Assembly: GCA_033816765.1 (NCBI GenBank)
Contig: CM066296.1
Span: 992,001 to 1,056,000, forward strand
Length of the DNA: 64,000 bases
Direction of reading: 5' to 3'
Source: Nothopassalora personata
Taxonomy: Eukaryota > Ascomycota > Dothideomycetes > Mycosphaerellales > Mycosphaerellaceae
Part shown: positions 10,368 through 21,000 of the stretch, one piece after another
Layout of the letters: each line of letters starts with the position of its first letter
Numbering within the stretch: the first letter of the stretch is position 1
Program-made: the position numbers and the translations under genes
Notes under the pieces: generated by a model
What the model was told of the DNA's origin: nothing
The model's database searches: none
What the model saw: the letters and a program-made list of their open reading frames with translations, nothing else

Positions 10368-10984
10368 TTGTCATTGTCAAGCACCGAGCCTTTCACAATT
10401 ACAGCTCATGCCATGGTCGAAGGCACTAGCCCAATCACTATCGCGTATCGCGACACGATTCTCCACTCTCGTTGTGGGGCGAATAAAAGCGCTCTGGACA
10501 GACAAGGCTTGACTTTCGAGTGTACGAAAACCGGGGAGTTTGCTGAACGAACAACTGCGAACTTCTGCTGCCTCAGTACGGCGACTAGTCGCGGCCTCAA
10601 CGATGTCGTCGAGATCCCAACAGATTCAGAGGCGAGGAGTCACACTCGATCACTCATGGTCTCTCGGCACAGTGTCTTCGACTAGAGCCTGAACACCTCC
10701 AGCATATTTCCGGTGGTGCTGCCAAACTTTTCGATGTCGATACGGAAGATCCAAGTTCAGAGCCTCAAACGATGCTGTTCAGGCCGCATCTAGATGGTTC
10801 GAAGGCTGACCACACATATGAGATCAGTCTGAGGGTCGACATGAGTCGAGTCTGGTAGTGGGGTCATGGGAAGAAGAGTGCTGTTTTTGCGAATGGCCCT
10901 CACGTAATGGGTTCAATGCCACAAGATTGCCTAGAAATCCAGATGGTGCTGGCCAACACAGCTCGCTTCAACGTGGTAGAGTGA
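10368..10984 (+). pseudogene. Decayed fungal gene: one frameshift and one in-frame TAG
   Basis: The first part (10368-10682) encodes a protein-like run (FTITAHAMVEG, ITIAYRDTILHSRC, TANFCCLSTATSRG, DVVEIPTDSE) and then stops. A coherent continuation starts in another frame at about 10682 (LEPEHLQHISGGAAKLFDV) and runs through HTYEISLRVDMSRVW, a TAG at about 10856-10858, WGHGKKSAVFANGPHV and IQMVLANTARFNVVE to a TGA at 10982-10984. One frameshift and one nonsense change therefore separate this from an intact gene of about 200 codons. No ATG is evident at the 5' end, which may be lost. I do not recognise a named family and infer no function. It sits 0.3 kb from the transposon island. Confidence 0.55.
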
Positions 10985-11307
10985 TTGGCGACCTCTTGAT
11001 CTCGCCAACATCACTGAGCTGCGTGACATCAATCTGCGGGCATATACTTCGCGTATTGAAGGGAAGCGAAAAATGCTTTGTGTGTATTATATAATATCTT
11101 GGCAGAGACAGTGGTGAACGGTAAAGAGTCTGGGTCTCACTGGTTCTCTGCACAAATTCTCCTGCATCCTTTGGCCTGGTTGCCCATGGATGAGTAGATG
11201 ACATCTGTGACCGGGACGTTAGTGAATCGTGAGAACCAGCAATGTCGATATTACCGTGTGCAGAAGTCCGCGCCATGCTGCGCACCTCGGTCCGGAGTAA
11301 GGCCGTC
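10985..11307. other. Boundary segment before the transposon island
   Basis: Not visibly RIP-damaged and without a gene. It ends at the 5-bp target-site copy CCTGC (11308-11312) that precedes the Copia 5' LTR. Confidence 0.4.
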
Positions 11308-11312
11308 CCTGC

Positions 11313-11488
11313 TGTTGTGAATCAGGTGACCAAGGTCTATGTTAGTCAGGACTTGGCACACACACACTATATCACACTGTTTTCTATAGCCAGATAGTCT
11401 CACACCTTGTGGCAATTTATGAGGGTTACTAATCCACCCTATCGTTTCAATCTAGAAGCTTGTACTCGTCAAATACCTATTTACAACA
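11313..11488 (+). repeat. Copia 5' LTR
   Basis: 176 bp, TG...CA ends. Compared by eye with the 3' LTR (25845-26020) there are 15 differences and no indel. All are transitions in CpA/TpG context, and in 14 of them the 3' copy carries the mutated state. Confidence 0.88.
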
Positions 11489-11500
11489 GGTTATAAGCCC
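11489..11500 (+). other. Copia primer-binding site, half-tRNA-iMet type
   Basis: GGTTATAAGCCC directly follows the 5' LTR. It is complementary to the anticodon stem-loop of initiator tRNA-Met (GGGCTCATAACC) except for one base that a TpG-to-TpA change explains. Copia, Ty5 and related elements prime from a half tRNA-iMet in this way (established for those families). Confidence 0.65.
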
Positions 11501-11639
11501 GAGTGCTCCTCTGCCTATCCAATTTAAAACCTGAATCGTCATCGAAGCTCCATCAAGGATCAGCTTACCTTACTAGTAGACTCAACCCTATATTTGTTTT
11601 ACGGACAACTACCTACCTAATCGATTTAAGAATTACTGC

Positions 11640-14600
11640 AGGAGATCGGCACTAAGCACTAGTACTGTAGTACAGCATCTGAAAGAGCTAGACTAGGTAT
11701 GGAGTTTAGAAACAACACCTCTAGCAACCTAGTAAGATCCGCTAAGGACAACTAGGTGCTTAGGAAAGGCGTGCAGTTCTAGGCATAGAAATCTATACTA
11801 ATTAGCGCACTGCTAGAGAAGGATCTAGTTGGATACGTGATCCATAATCTAGACTAGGTTGACCTAAAGTACGCTCTAAACAGGGCAGCTTATAATCAAC
11901 CCTAAGATGTAACTAAGAATGTCTAAGATAAGACTGCCTAGAATAAAGCCCCTTAGGACATCACTAGTAGTGCAGGATACAAAGCTGCCTACAAGCGATA
12001 GAAGAAAGAGGACATGTAAGCATATAGCATTATTATAGCTAGATTAGATTCTACCCTAAGGCTAAACTTTAGAGATATAGACAAGTTAGCTAAGGAATTG
12101 TATAATTTAATTAAGGCAACATACAAGCTAGTTATTACAATTGATCTATATAACACTCTAAAGGCAGTTAGGCACATTAAACTAGATGCTACAAGACCCA
12201 ATACATTAAAGTACTGTAAAGACTTTTAAGCATAGGTGAATAATAATAAGACTGCTATAGAGCAATTTATTAGATCTTCCCTAGTTAATAACAAGTCAAG
12301 GCTCAAATCCTCTTTTGTCCTCCTAGATAGCATCTATAGATTGTACTTTATTAAAGGTCTAAACTATGTCAAATAGCTTAGGACATAGAGACACAACAAT
12401 CCCCTAGAATTAACTACCCTAGAGAGAATGTTCACAACTCTTAGGAAGGAGCAAGTACCTGCCACCTATAAGCCTAGTAATAGCTTTATTAGAGCATTCT
12501 TAAATAAGAATAATAATAAGCAGTGTATACAGTGCTTACATAAGCACACTAACGCGAACTGCTATAAGCAGCATCTAGAGAAGAATCCTAGGAATAGGTC
12601 TAAGAAGGGCAAAGACACCCTAAAGGACAGGGTAAAGAAGGTAAAGGGCAGTAAATCCCCTAGGAAGAGGATTGCTACAGTAATTAATAACTAGTTAGAC
12701 TTATCATCTAATTAGGAGCATAGCTCTAATAGTAATAGGGACTAGAGATGACTATATAGGAGGTCTAAAGTAGCTATTGCAGTTGTATAACTAGTGTATA
12801 TAGGAAGGACAGTAGCTGCCGTATTAAACCTAATGTTAATAGACAAAGTCTATAACATAGGCACATCCTTCTATATCTACAATAATTTTGTAGACCTTTA
12901 GAATGTTAGGCTAAGACTAAGGCCTATATGCTTCTTATAGGCCGTTAGGCAAGGATCTCTTACGACTAAAGGAGAATTAGAGTAGGTCATAAAGAACCAT
13001 CTTAGTTAAGAGACTACCCTCCTCCTTCGTAATGTGCTTTACTTACTAGAGTTAGATGCAACACTAATCTCTGTAGAACTCCTATATAAGAAACATAGAG
13101 TTTACCTAGATAGACCATCGAAAATGCTATTCTAGAAGGACAAGCCTATAGGCTTAGTTAAGATAATAAAAAATGTTATTGTCTTTAGGAACCTTAGGGT
13201 AAAGAGGGGTTCTAGGAAGGATAAAGACAGATTAGCACTAAAAGGACTTACTGCTCTTGTATTTACTAAGCTAAGAACTAACATAGTTAGATAGCATTAA
13301 AGGCTTAGGCATATTAGGAGCACATTACTTAATGCTATAAAAGAAGCAGTTGAGGACCTAGAAGATGTTAATACTACAGAGTTGGGGCATTGTAAGACTT
13401 GTAAGCTTATAAGGTTATAAAGAGTTGTTTTAAGAATCCCTAGGAGACCTATACTAGAGGCATTAGATAAAATCTATGCTAACCTAGTTAGTCTAATCAC
13501 TCCACTCTCTTATAATAGTTACGTATATTGCCTTATGCTTACGTATGCCAAAACTAGGATAAGATAGTGCTTACCACTTCTAAAGAAAAGTGCTGCTCTA
13601 ACAGCAATTAAGACTTAGCTTACTATAATGTGGAACCACTATAAGAAGAAACCTAAGATCTAGTTCTTAGATAGTGGTAGGGAATTCAACAACATTAAAC
13701 TTAGAACACATGCCTAATATAAAGGAATTAGATAGGATTTTGTATTACTATACACACCTAAGTAGAATGGAATTACTAAAGCTTCGAACAAAGTTATTAT
13801 TAATAAGGCTAGAGCTATGCTTATAGACTCTAGCTTGCTATAGAACCTCTAGCCCTAGGCTATGGATTTTACATGCTATATCACGAACCGCCTCTTTAAC
13901 TTAACAACAAAAAATGTACTATAGATTAACTTTAAGAAGGACCTAGGCATTAATATTAAAGAGATAGACTTAAGGAATGTAAGGAGGTTTAGATGTAAAG
14001 CATACAAACATAACGACAATTACACTAAGTCTAAAAAGTTCTCTACAAGGGCGGACATATAGTAGCATATAGGATTCTAGGGTAGTTCATTAACTAACTA
14101 CCTGCTATAGAAGCTATAGTAGGAGAAAGGAAAATAGGTCTACAAGATAACTTATTCCCCCTATGTGACTTTTAATAAAGATTTCTTATAGAACTCGTAA
14201 TACTAAATCCCTGTAGGCAAGTAGGTCGCTTAGGGGGAGCAGATAGGGTAGACTATTAAGAGCTCCTAGCTTACTACTAGTAATAAGCATGCTGTCCTAG
14301 ATGACGAGATTACCTTCCTTAGACATCCCTATAATAACCCTAAGGACCCTTACTATAAAGGTATTCACATGTCTTATAAAGGGCTACACGAGCTAGAAGC
14401 GAGTTACTAACCCTATAAACCTTTAAGGGGAGCTGTGTAGCTAGAGGGGGAGCTACTGTAGTATAGTGACTAACCTAAAACACAAAGGGCTTCGTAACAA
14501 GACTCCCCTTACTAAGGTTAGTCTTAGGGGGAGCATAGGATAGAAGATTCACGTCTACTATTTAGAGACACATCCCCCTAGCTCTAGGAACAGTCTCCTA

Positions 14601-16468
14601 TAGAGCACACCCAGCTCTAGGAACAATCTCCTATAGAGCATACCTAGCTCTAGAAACAATCCCCTATAGAGTATAAGCCTTAGACTTTATAGTCTAAAGA
14701 GCTACACTAAGAAGACACAGCCCTAGCTATGCAAGAAGACCCTAATTAGGCTATAACACTATTCTACCCTACCCTATACATTGGTAAGAGGAAGAGAGAT
14801 AGGACTTATAAGCCTATAAAGACTAAACAAGCCAAGGTCTATCCTAAGCTAACTAGGAGAAGTTCAAGACAGAATAGATCCTATTATAATTATAGCAAAC
14901 TTGAGAAAGTATTCGCTACAATAGCTATAGATAATGTAAAGAAGGGGAAGCTTATAGATCCTACTACCCTAACTAAAGCATTAAACAGACCTAATAGAGC
15001 TAAATGGATTAGGGTAATTAGAAAGGAATTTAACTCCTTAGAAGACATAGAATGTGTTGTATAGATCCTATTATAGAAAGTCCCTAAGGGTAGGAAACTG
15101 CTTATAGGAAAATGGGTCCTATACTATAAGTATCTTCCTAATGGGTCTATTAAGAAGCGTAGAGCTAGATAGGTAGTAAAGGGGTTTACTTAAAAGCAAG
15201 GGATAGACTATGTTAAAACCTTTGCTCTAACCCTAAGGCTACTAATAAGTAGGATTCTCCTAGCCCTATGCACAGTTCTTAGCTAGAAGAGGAGACAGAT
15301 TAATGTTAAAACAGCATTTATAAACCCTAACATTAATAGACCTTTATATATTAAACCACTAGAAGGGGTAGAACTTATTAAGAAAGATCTATCTAATAAA
15401 GTCCTAGAAATTAAGAAGGGACTATATAGATTAAAACAAGCTACAAACCTCTAGTACTATGATGCTAAGGAAGCTCTAGAAGAATTGGGCCTAAAGAGAC
15501 TTAATTCTAATACATGTCTTTTTTAGGGGGAGAATCTTTTAGTTCTCCTGTATGTGGATGACTTTTAGATCTTTAGCGACAGTAATTAGAAGATTGAAAG
15601 GTTCATTGCTAGACTAAAGAAGAAGTACTCTATTAAAACTATTAACACTAACCTTTTCCTAGGCATGCAACTAAAGAGTGAAAAGAATGGAGATCTCTAT
15701 GTCTCCTAAAAGCACTATACTTTAGAGAAACTTTAGAAACATAGCCTAGACTTAGCTAAAAGTGTTAAGTATCCCCTTGACCGCCTGTATGAAGCTAATA
15801 AAGAGCAATGCAACATATAGGATTACAATCTATTTAACACATTAATTAGGGAACTCTAGTACCTAGCTAACTAGACTAGGCTAGATATCTCCTATGTAAC
15901 AAACCACCTAGCTAAATTCTTAGCTAATCCTTTAGTAGAACATATTGCTGCAGTAAAGCATGTTTAGAGATACATTGCTAGAACAATTAACAAGTGCCTA
16001 ATCTTTAGAAAAACACAATCCCTAAAGCTAGAGATCTACATAGACTCTAATTTCTCTAGAGATCTAACAGGTAGATTAACCTTAGGACTCCTAGTTAAAA
16101 TAGCTAGAAGTCCTATTATCTAGAAATCTAACCTGTAGAAGGAGATAGTGCTGTTAAGCACTAAAGTAGAGTATGTAGCCTTAACTAAATGCTGTAGGGA
16201 AGTAATGTGGTTAAGAAATCTACTCCATAAAACCTAGAAAATGACCAACTATAAAGCTCAAGCCTTTAAGATCTTTGTAGACAACTAGTCTACTATTAAG
16301 CTAGTTAGAGATTATACTAACTACAGAAGAACTAAGCATGTTAGACTAAGGAACCATTTTTGTAGACATGTTTATAAAGAAGGCTTGATTGTAGTTAAGT
16401 ATATCCCTACTACATAGTAGCTTATAGATTAGCTTACAAAGCTAAAGTCACTAAACCACATTCTCTAA
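11640..16468 (+). pseudogene. Copia gag-pol, RIP-degraded
   Basis: Reading TAG/TAA as former Gln or Trp gives a near-continuous polyprotein. Landmarks in order: gag with a zinc knuckle CIQCLHKHTNANC near 12518-12556 (the only stretch still open, 12428-12694); a Cys/His pair in the GAG-pre-integrase region near 13390; integrase core with DSGREFN near 13670 and TPKQNG near 13760; reverse transcriptase from about 15100 (GKWVLYYKY) with VKTAFINP and the active site LLYVDDF near 15552; RNase H-like region to about 16400 (LLSTKVEYVALT, then STIKLV). The final stop TAA is at 16466-16468. Nonfunctional as it stands. Gag start is uncertain. Confidence 0.85.
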
Positions 16469-16842
16469 GGGAGGCTTCTAGAGACTAACTACACTTTCAT
16501 TTGTACATAGCAAGACCTTTATTTATTTATAAGTATTTATAAAGTAATATCTCATTTATTTAGAGACAGTAGAGGAAAGTTTTTATTTATTAGCCTTAAG
16601 GGCTAGATTCATTTAGGGTATTACATATCTTACCATGCTTATGCAACTAGACTATAGAGAGGCCTACTTTAGAACCGCCTTTTAAGGTAAGATCTAGTTT
16701 ATTATTATAGACTCCAATTTAGGGGAGCTATAGTAACAAAACAAAAGGAAATAGAGAAGTAGACCGCCGTTGCTTATAACGGCCATTTTATCATTTAGCC
16801 CTAACTAAATTACTAAGACCTAATACAAGTACACTATCTAGA
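16469..16842. other. Copia convergence segment, no gene
   Basis: RIP-damaged sequence between the end of Copia pol and the end of the antisense ghost frame. It holds a purine-rich AAGGGAGG at its left end. Nothing else is recognisable. Confidence 0.4.
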
Positions 16843-17904
16843 CTACTACTTGCTACCAAAACCACTAGAGCCTCTAGAACCCCTCTTATAGGAACTCGAG
16901 TTTAACATAGCACCCTCCTAAAAGTTATTATTAGTGCCTAAGCGCTACAGGAACTGACGAATCAAGGTGGTGACCTTATCCTAAGAGAGGGGGTTAGAGA
17001 ATAGGAGGCGAAGCTCTAGGAGGACAGTTCTAGAACTATTACTAGGAGCCCTAGGGATGCTTAGGCGCCAGTCCACATCGCTAGGAATAAGCTAGGTAGG
17101 TAGCATCTAAAGACTATATCTAGAGGTACTTATACTAGGAGAGTATAGAACTAGAGATAGGAAGCCCTTACGTAGAGGACTGCTACGCATAATAGGAGGA
17201 GATCGACTATACTATGCACTACCCTAGAATGCAGCACTAGCGGAGCAAGTATAACCTACACTAGGCTGCTAGTAGGTTCTAGATAGACTAGCGGCACTCT
17301 ACTATAGGGTCCGTAGAGAGAAGAAGCTACACTTGTCGTAATGATTGTTAAGAGCGCAGTTAGTACAGCAGCCCTTAAACCATCCTAGAATAGTGTAGTA
17401 GCTAGAAAAGGGAAGGTTAGATCTCTCCTTATAGCGGTTATAGGCGCTGCTAAAGTGCTAAACAAGATGGTCTATAGCGGAAGCCTATAAGGCAGGAAGG
17501 TAGTTCTAACTACTATTAAGGTTTATAGTAATAGTGTTAGAAATACGACCTTAAGGGTTAACTGTTATATAATCAAAATCCTAGGTAGCCGCGTTAATCC
17601 AACCCTAGTTCGGTAGATTAGTAATACTACCCTTAGTAGTTAGAAGCTTCTTTTTATAGAAGGCAACCTTAAGGGATGCTATAGTAAGCTATAAGGTTAT
17701 ATTCTTCTTAGTAATCTTACGCTTGCTCTTAATAATCTACTTAACTAGTCTAAGTGCCTTAATAAGGGTCTTACGCTTAGAGATCCTACTAGATGTAGGT
17801 AGACCCTTTCTACTATTACTAGGAGGACGCTTATTAGGATCTTAATTGTCACTAGAGCTAGATTCACCACTAAAGACATTGCTAGTACTACTAAACTAGT
17901 TCAT
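16843..17904 (-). pseudogene. Antisense ghost reading frame in Copia 3' region, CxxC motif
   Basis: From an ATG at 17904 the minus strand stays in one frame for about 350 codons if TAG/TAA are read as former Gln. No TGA interrupts it, while TGA occurs in other frames. The predicted protein is Ser/Lys/Arg-rich, has a patch FKGCCTNCALNNHYDKCSFF (CxxC-x8-C, reminiscent of the cysteine part of fungal DUF3716 proteins) and ends KRGSRGSSGFGSK before tandem TAGs at 16843-16848. It converges on the Copia pol end. Gypsy-1 is inserted 6 bp upstream of the ATG; the frame may extend further upstream beyond 25341. Because RIP removes TGA as well, openness alone is weak evidence. Confidence 0.45.
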
Positions 17905-17910
17905 AGGAGT

Positions 17911-18071
17911 TGTAAGGGCACCTGCTTAGGTAGTACGAAGTTGTTAGACAAGCTATCTAAGAGGTGCGCGAGGCGCGAGAAGTTAATATACAAGCCGAGG
18001 CACGCGGGTCGGCCCGGGCCCGGTCACGTAACTCGCCACGTTCACTCGCTGTGCGGCCATGGGCCGTCACA
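17911..18071 (-). repeat. Gypsy-1 3' LTR
   Basis: 161 bp, identical by eye to 25175-25335. The last codons and stop of pol (17957) lie inside it. Confidence 0.92.
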
Positions 18072-21000
18072 CCACCCCCCCCTTCAAAACGGTCACTCCT
18101 GTGCACCGTGTCAAGGGAAGTTTGATGTCCATTTCGCTTGTCGCTTCGGTCACAGTCATCGGTTACCTTTGTTGGTGCCATGCCTGGCGGGTCATCATCT
18201 TCATACGAGCCGTTGTCTTCTGCCAGAAGAGCCACAGGCACCTGCGCGATCAATTCGCGTGGCCCTCCTGCGGTTACTGGGTTGGACGTAATCATCGCAG
18301 CACTGAGGGTGCCCGCGTCATCAGATGGTGCTTCCTCATTCGCAATCCATCCTAGCGGTGGTGTGAAGCCGGCTGGTCTAGGGGCCGTAGGGTGGTTGTG
18401 ATGGAAGTCGGCGACAGAGGCGGCTGCTGTTGCAATCATAGTCTCTGCGGGCTCCCAAGTTAGCTCGTTATCACCTACCCACTTCACGCAGTACTTGTAG
18501 ATTGGGACCTTTCCTCCTGCTGGCGCACGCCCTGGCGGCAGCGACCTGTGCGAGTCCACGACTTTCTCCACGTGCCATTCCTGGTGAGACCCATCTTCGT
18601 CCTCCACCTCGATTGGCGGAGGCGGAGGGACGACTTGTCCTGTGACTGGGTCGTAGCCTGGTCGCAAGTAATTGGCGTGGAACCCGTCATACAGGTTGCT
18701 CAGTGAGTCTGGCAATGCGACTCGATATGTGTCGTGTGGCAGCACTTCCTTGATCGGGTAAGGACCCGCATACTTGTAGTCCAGTTTCTTAGACGGGCGT
18801 GTGGTGTGCCAGTTCTTGGTGCTAATGTGCACCATGTCGCCTAACTTGTATGCTGGTGCTATGGTCCTGCGTCGGTTGGCATACTCCGCTTGTGTATCTT
18901 GCGCCATTTGCATGGCGTCTCTGAGTGCCTGCCTGAGTTCATTCATCCGGGCTCCGAATGCAGTCGCCGATTGTGCATCGAGGCGTTGCTTGTGTGGCAT
19001 GAGTTCCAGCGGCAACATGACTTCTGCGTCTGAATACCTCGGGTTCTTGCCTAGCGTTGCCATGAATGGGGAGAATCCGGTAGATTCTGACACGTGGTCG
19101 TTCGCAGTGAACTCTGCTAGAGGCAGCCAATCCGGCCAGTCGTCCTGGGCATAGTTGGTATACGTGCGCAGGTACTTCTCCATGGCCTTGTTCGTGATCT
19201 CGCTTTGCCCATCTGTTTGGGGGTGGTAGCCCGTTGACAGCTTGCGCTTGATGCCTAGTAGCTGGCATAGGCGCTTCCAGAATGCGGAAAGCCATTGGGG
19301 TCCTCTGTCTGTAACGATCGACTTAGGCAGCCCATGGCGGCTGAACACGTACTTGAGGTAGATGAACGCAATGTACTCTGCGCTCATGTTGAGCACTGGG
19401 ATCAGATGCCGCTCCTTACTCAGGCGGTCTGTCACTGTGAGAACGTTTTTGTACTTCTGCCCATCTGCGGTGCAGCGTGCTTCGGGCAGCTCGACTACGA
19501 AGTCCATTGCGATGTCGTCCCATGTGTCGAGTGGCACTGGCAACGGTGCTAGCAATCCGTGTTCGGCATCCTGCACTGGGTTCACGTTTGTGCACGTCGT
19601 GCATCCTTTGCAGAACTCGCGTATGAAGCGTGTCATGCCTGGCCAGATATAGTGGCGTTTCAATAGGGTGTTGGTCTTAGTCTTTCCTGGGTGACCTGCG
19701 GCTGGGGCGTCGTGAAATGCTTTCACTATGCGGGCATACACCGTGTTGCCTTCATCATCTTCAGCTGGTTCTGGGACATACAGGCTGTAGCCACCTTCTC
19801 TGTTCTTGACGTAGATCATTCCATCTACTGCCATCGCGTGCTTAGGGTCGATCTTGTGCCTGTGGAGCATCTTCACCTTGTCGCCAGCTGCCAGCTGTTG
19901 CAGGGCCTCTTGTGGTTCTTGCTGTTCGTATAGGGATCGGATGTCGCGTTGTAGGTCCTCATCCACAACGCCGGTGGCTTCCGATGCCGCGAGTTGTAGG
20001 ATTCTGCTGGCTAACAAGTTCGGCATAAACAATTCGGGTCCTAGCAACACGCGATGCTGCTGCGTGTGCCGGGGATCATCCTCGTCCTTGCGTATCGCAT
20101 CTTGTGAGCGGCGGGTAAGGCTATCGGGCTTGCCTCCCTGCACTCCTGGTCTGTAGATGATCTTGAAGTGGAATTGCGATAGGAATTCTGCCCAGCGTGC
20201 TTGGCGCCGGTTGAGTTCCTTCGTGGTCATGAAGTACTCAAGGTTCTTGTGGTCTGAGTAGACGAGCACTGGCTTGCCACTTGGGTCGGCCAGGAAGTTC
20301 TCGCAATCGCTGCCCACGCAGTCCTTGTCATCGATGTCACCTGCTGCCAGCTCAGGACGCCATTCTTCGAACGCTTTGACAATAGCGAGCAACTCTTTGT
20401 CATAGATGTCGTAGTTGCATTCCTGGGGTGACATCTTCTTAGACAGATATGCCACTGGTCTCAAGATGCCATTATGACGTTGGGAGAGGACCGCTGCGGT
20501 GACGAAGTCCGAAGCGTCAGTCTCAAGCACTGTCTCCAGCCCATGCTGGAAGACTGCGAGGATTTCTCCTTCTGCATCGGTGAATGCTTTCTTGAGGCCG
20601 TCGAACGCTGCTTGGCACTCTGCCGTCCATTGCCATGGCACGTCTTTCTTGGTGAGGCGGGTAAGCGGCAGTGTTATCTTGCTGTAGTTCTTGATGAATC
20701 GTCGATAGAAGCCAGCGAATCCGTTGAATGCAAGCACATCCGTGACATTACGAGGTGTTTCCCATTCTTGCACTGCTCTCACCTTCTCCGGGCACATGGA
20801 GATGCCGTCCTTGCCAATAATAAGGCCAAGGTACTTGGTCGATTGGGTGTGGAATTCACACTTCTTGATATCAAGTTGCAGGCCTGCGTCTCTGCAGCGC
20901 CCTAGCACCTTCTTCACATGTCCAATGTGCTCTTCAAGCGTGTCGCTAAAGATGAGGATATCATCTAGATAGGCTGATGCAAAGTCATCTAGGAACTCCC

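Noticed and set aside
12000..16468. Use of TAG as a sense codon (alternative genetic code) in the long reading frame
   Set aside because: TAA and TAG replace both Gln and Trp, and the LTR pair shows the same CpA/TpG transitions. This is RIP damage. Neighbouring genes use the standard code.
17941..18291. Plus-strand frame starting in the LTR (also at 25046-25348)
   Set aside because: Spans LTR sequence and the antisense of pol. Repeat-derived, not a gene.
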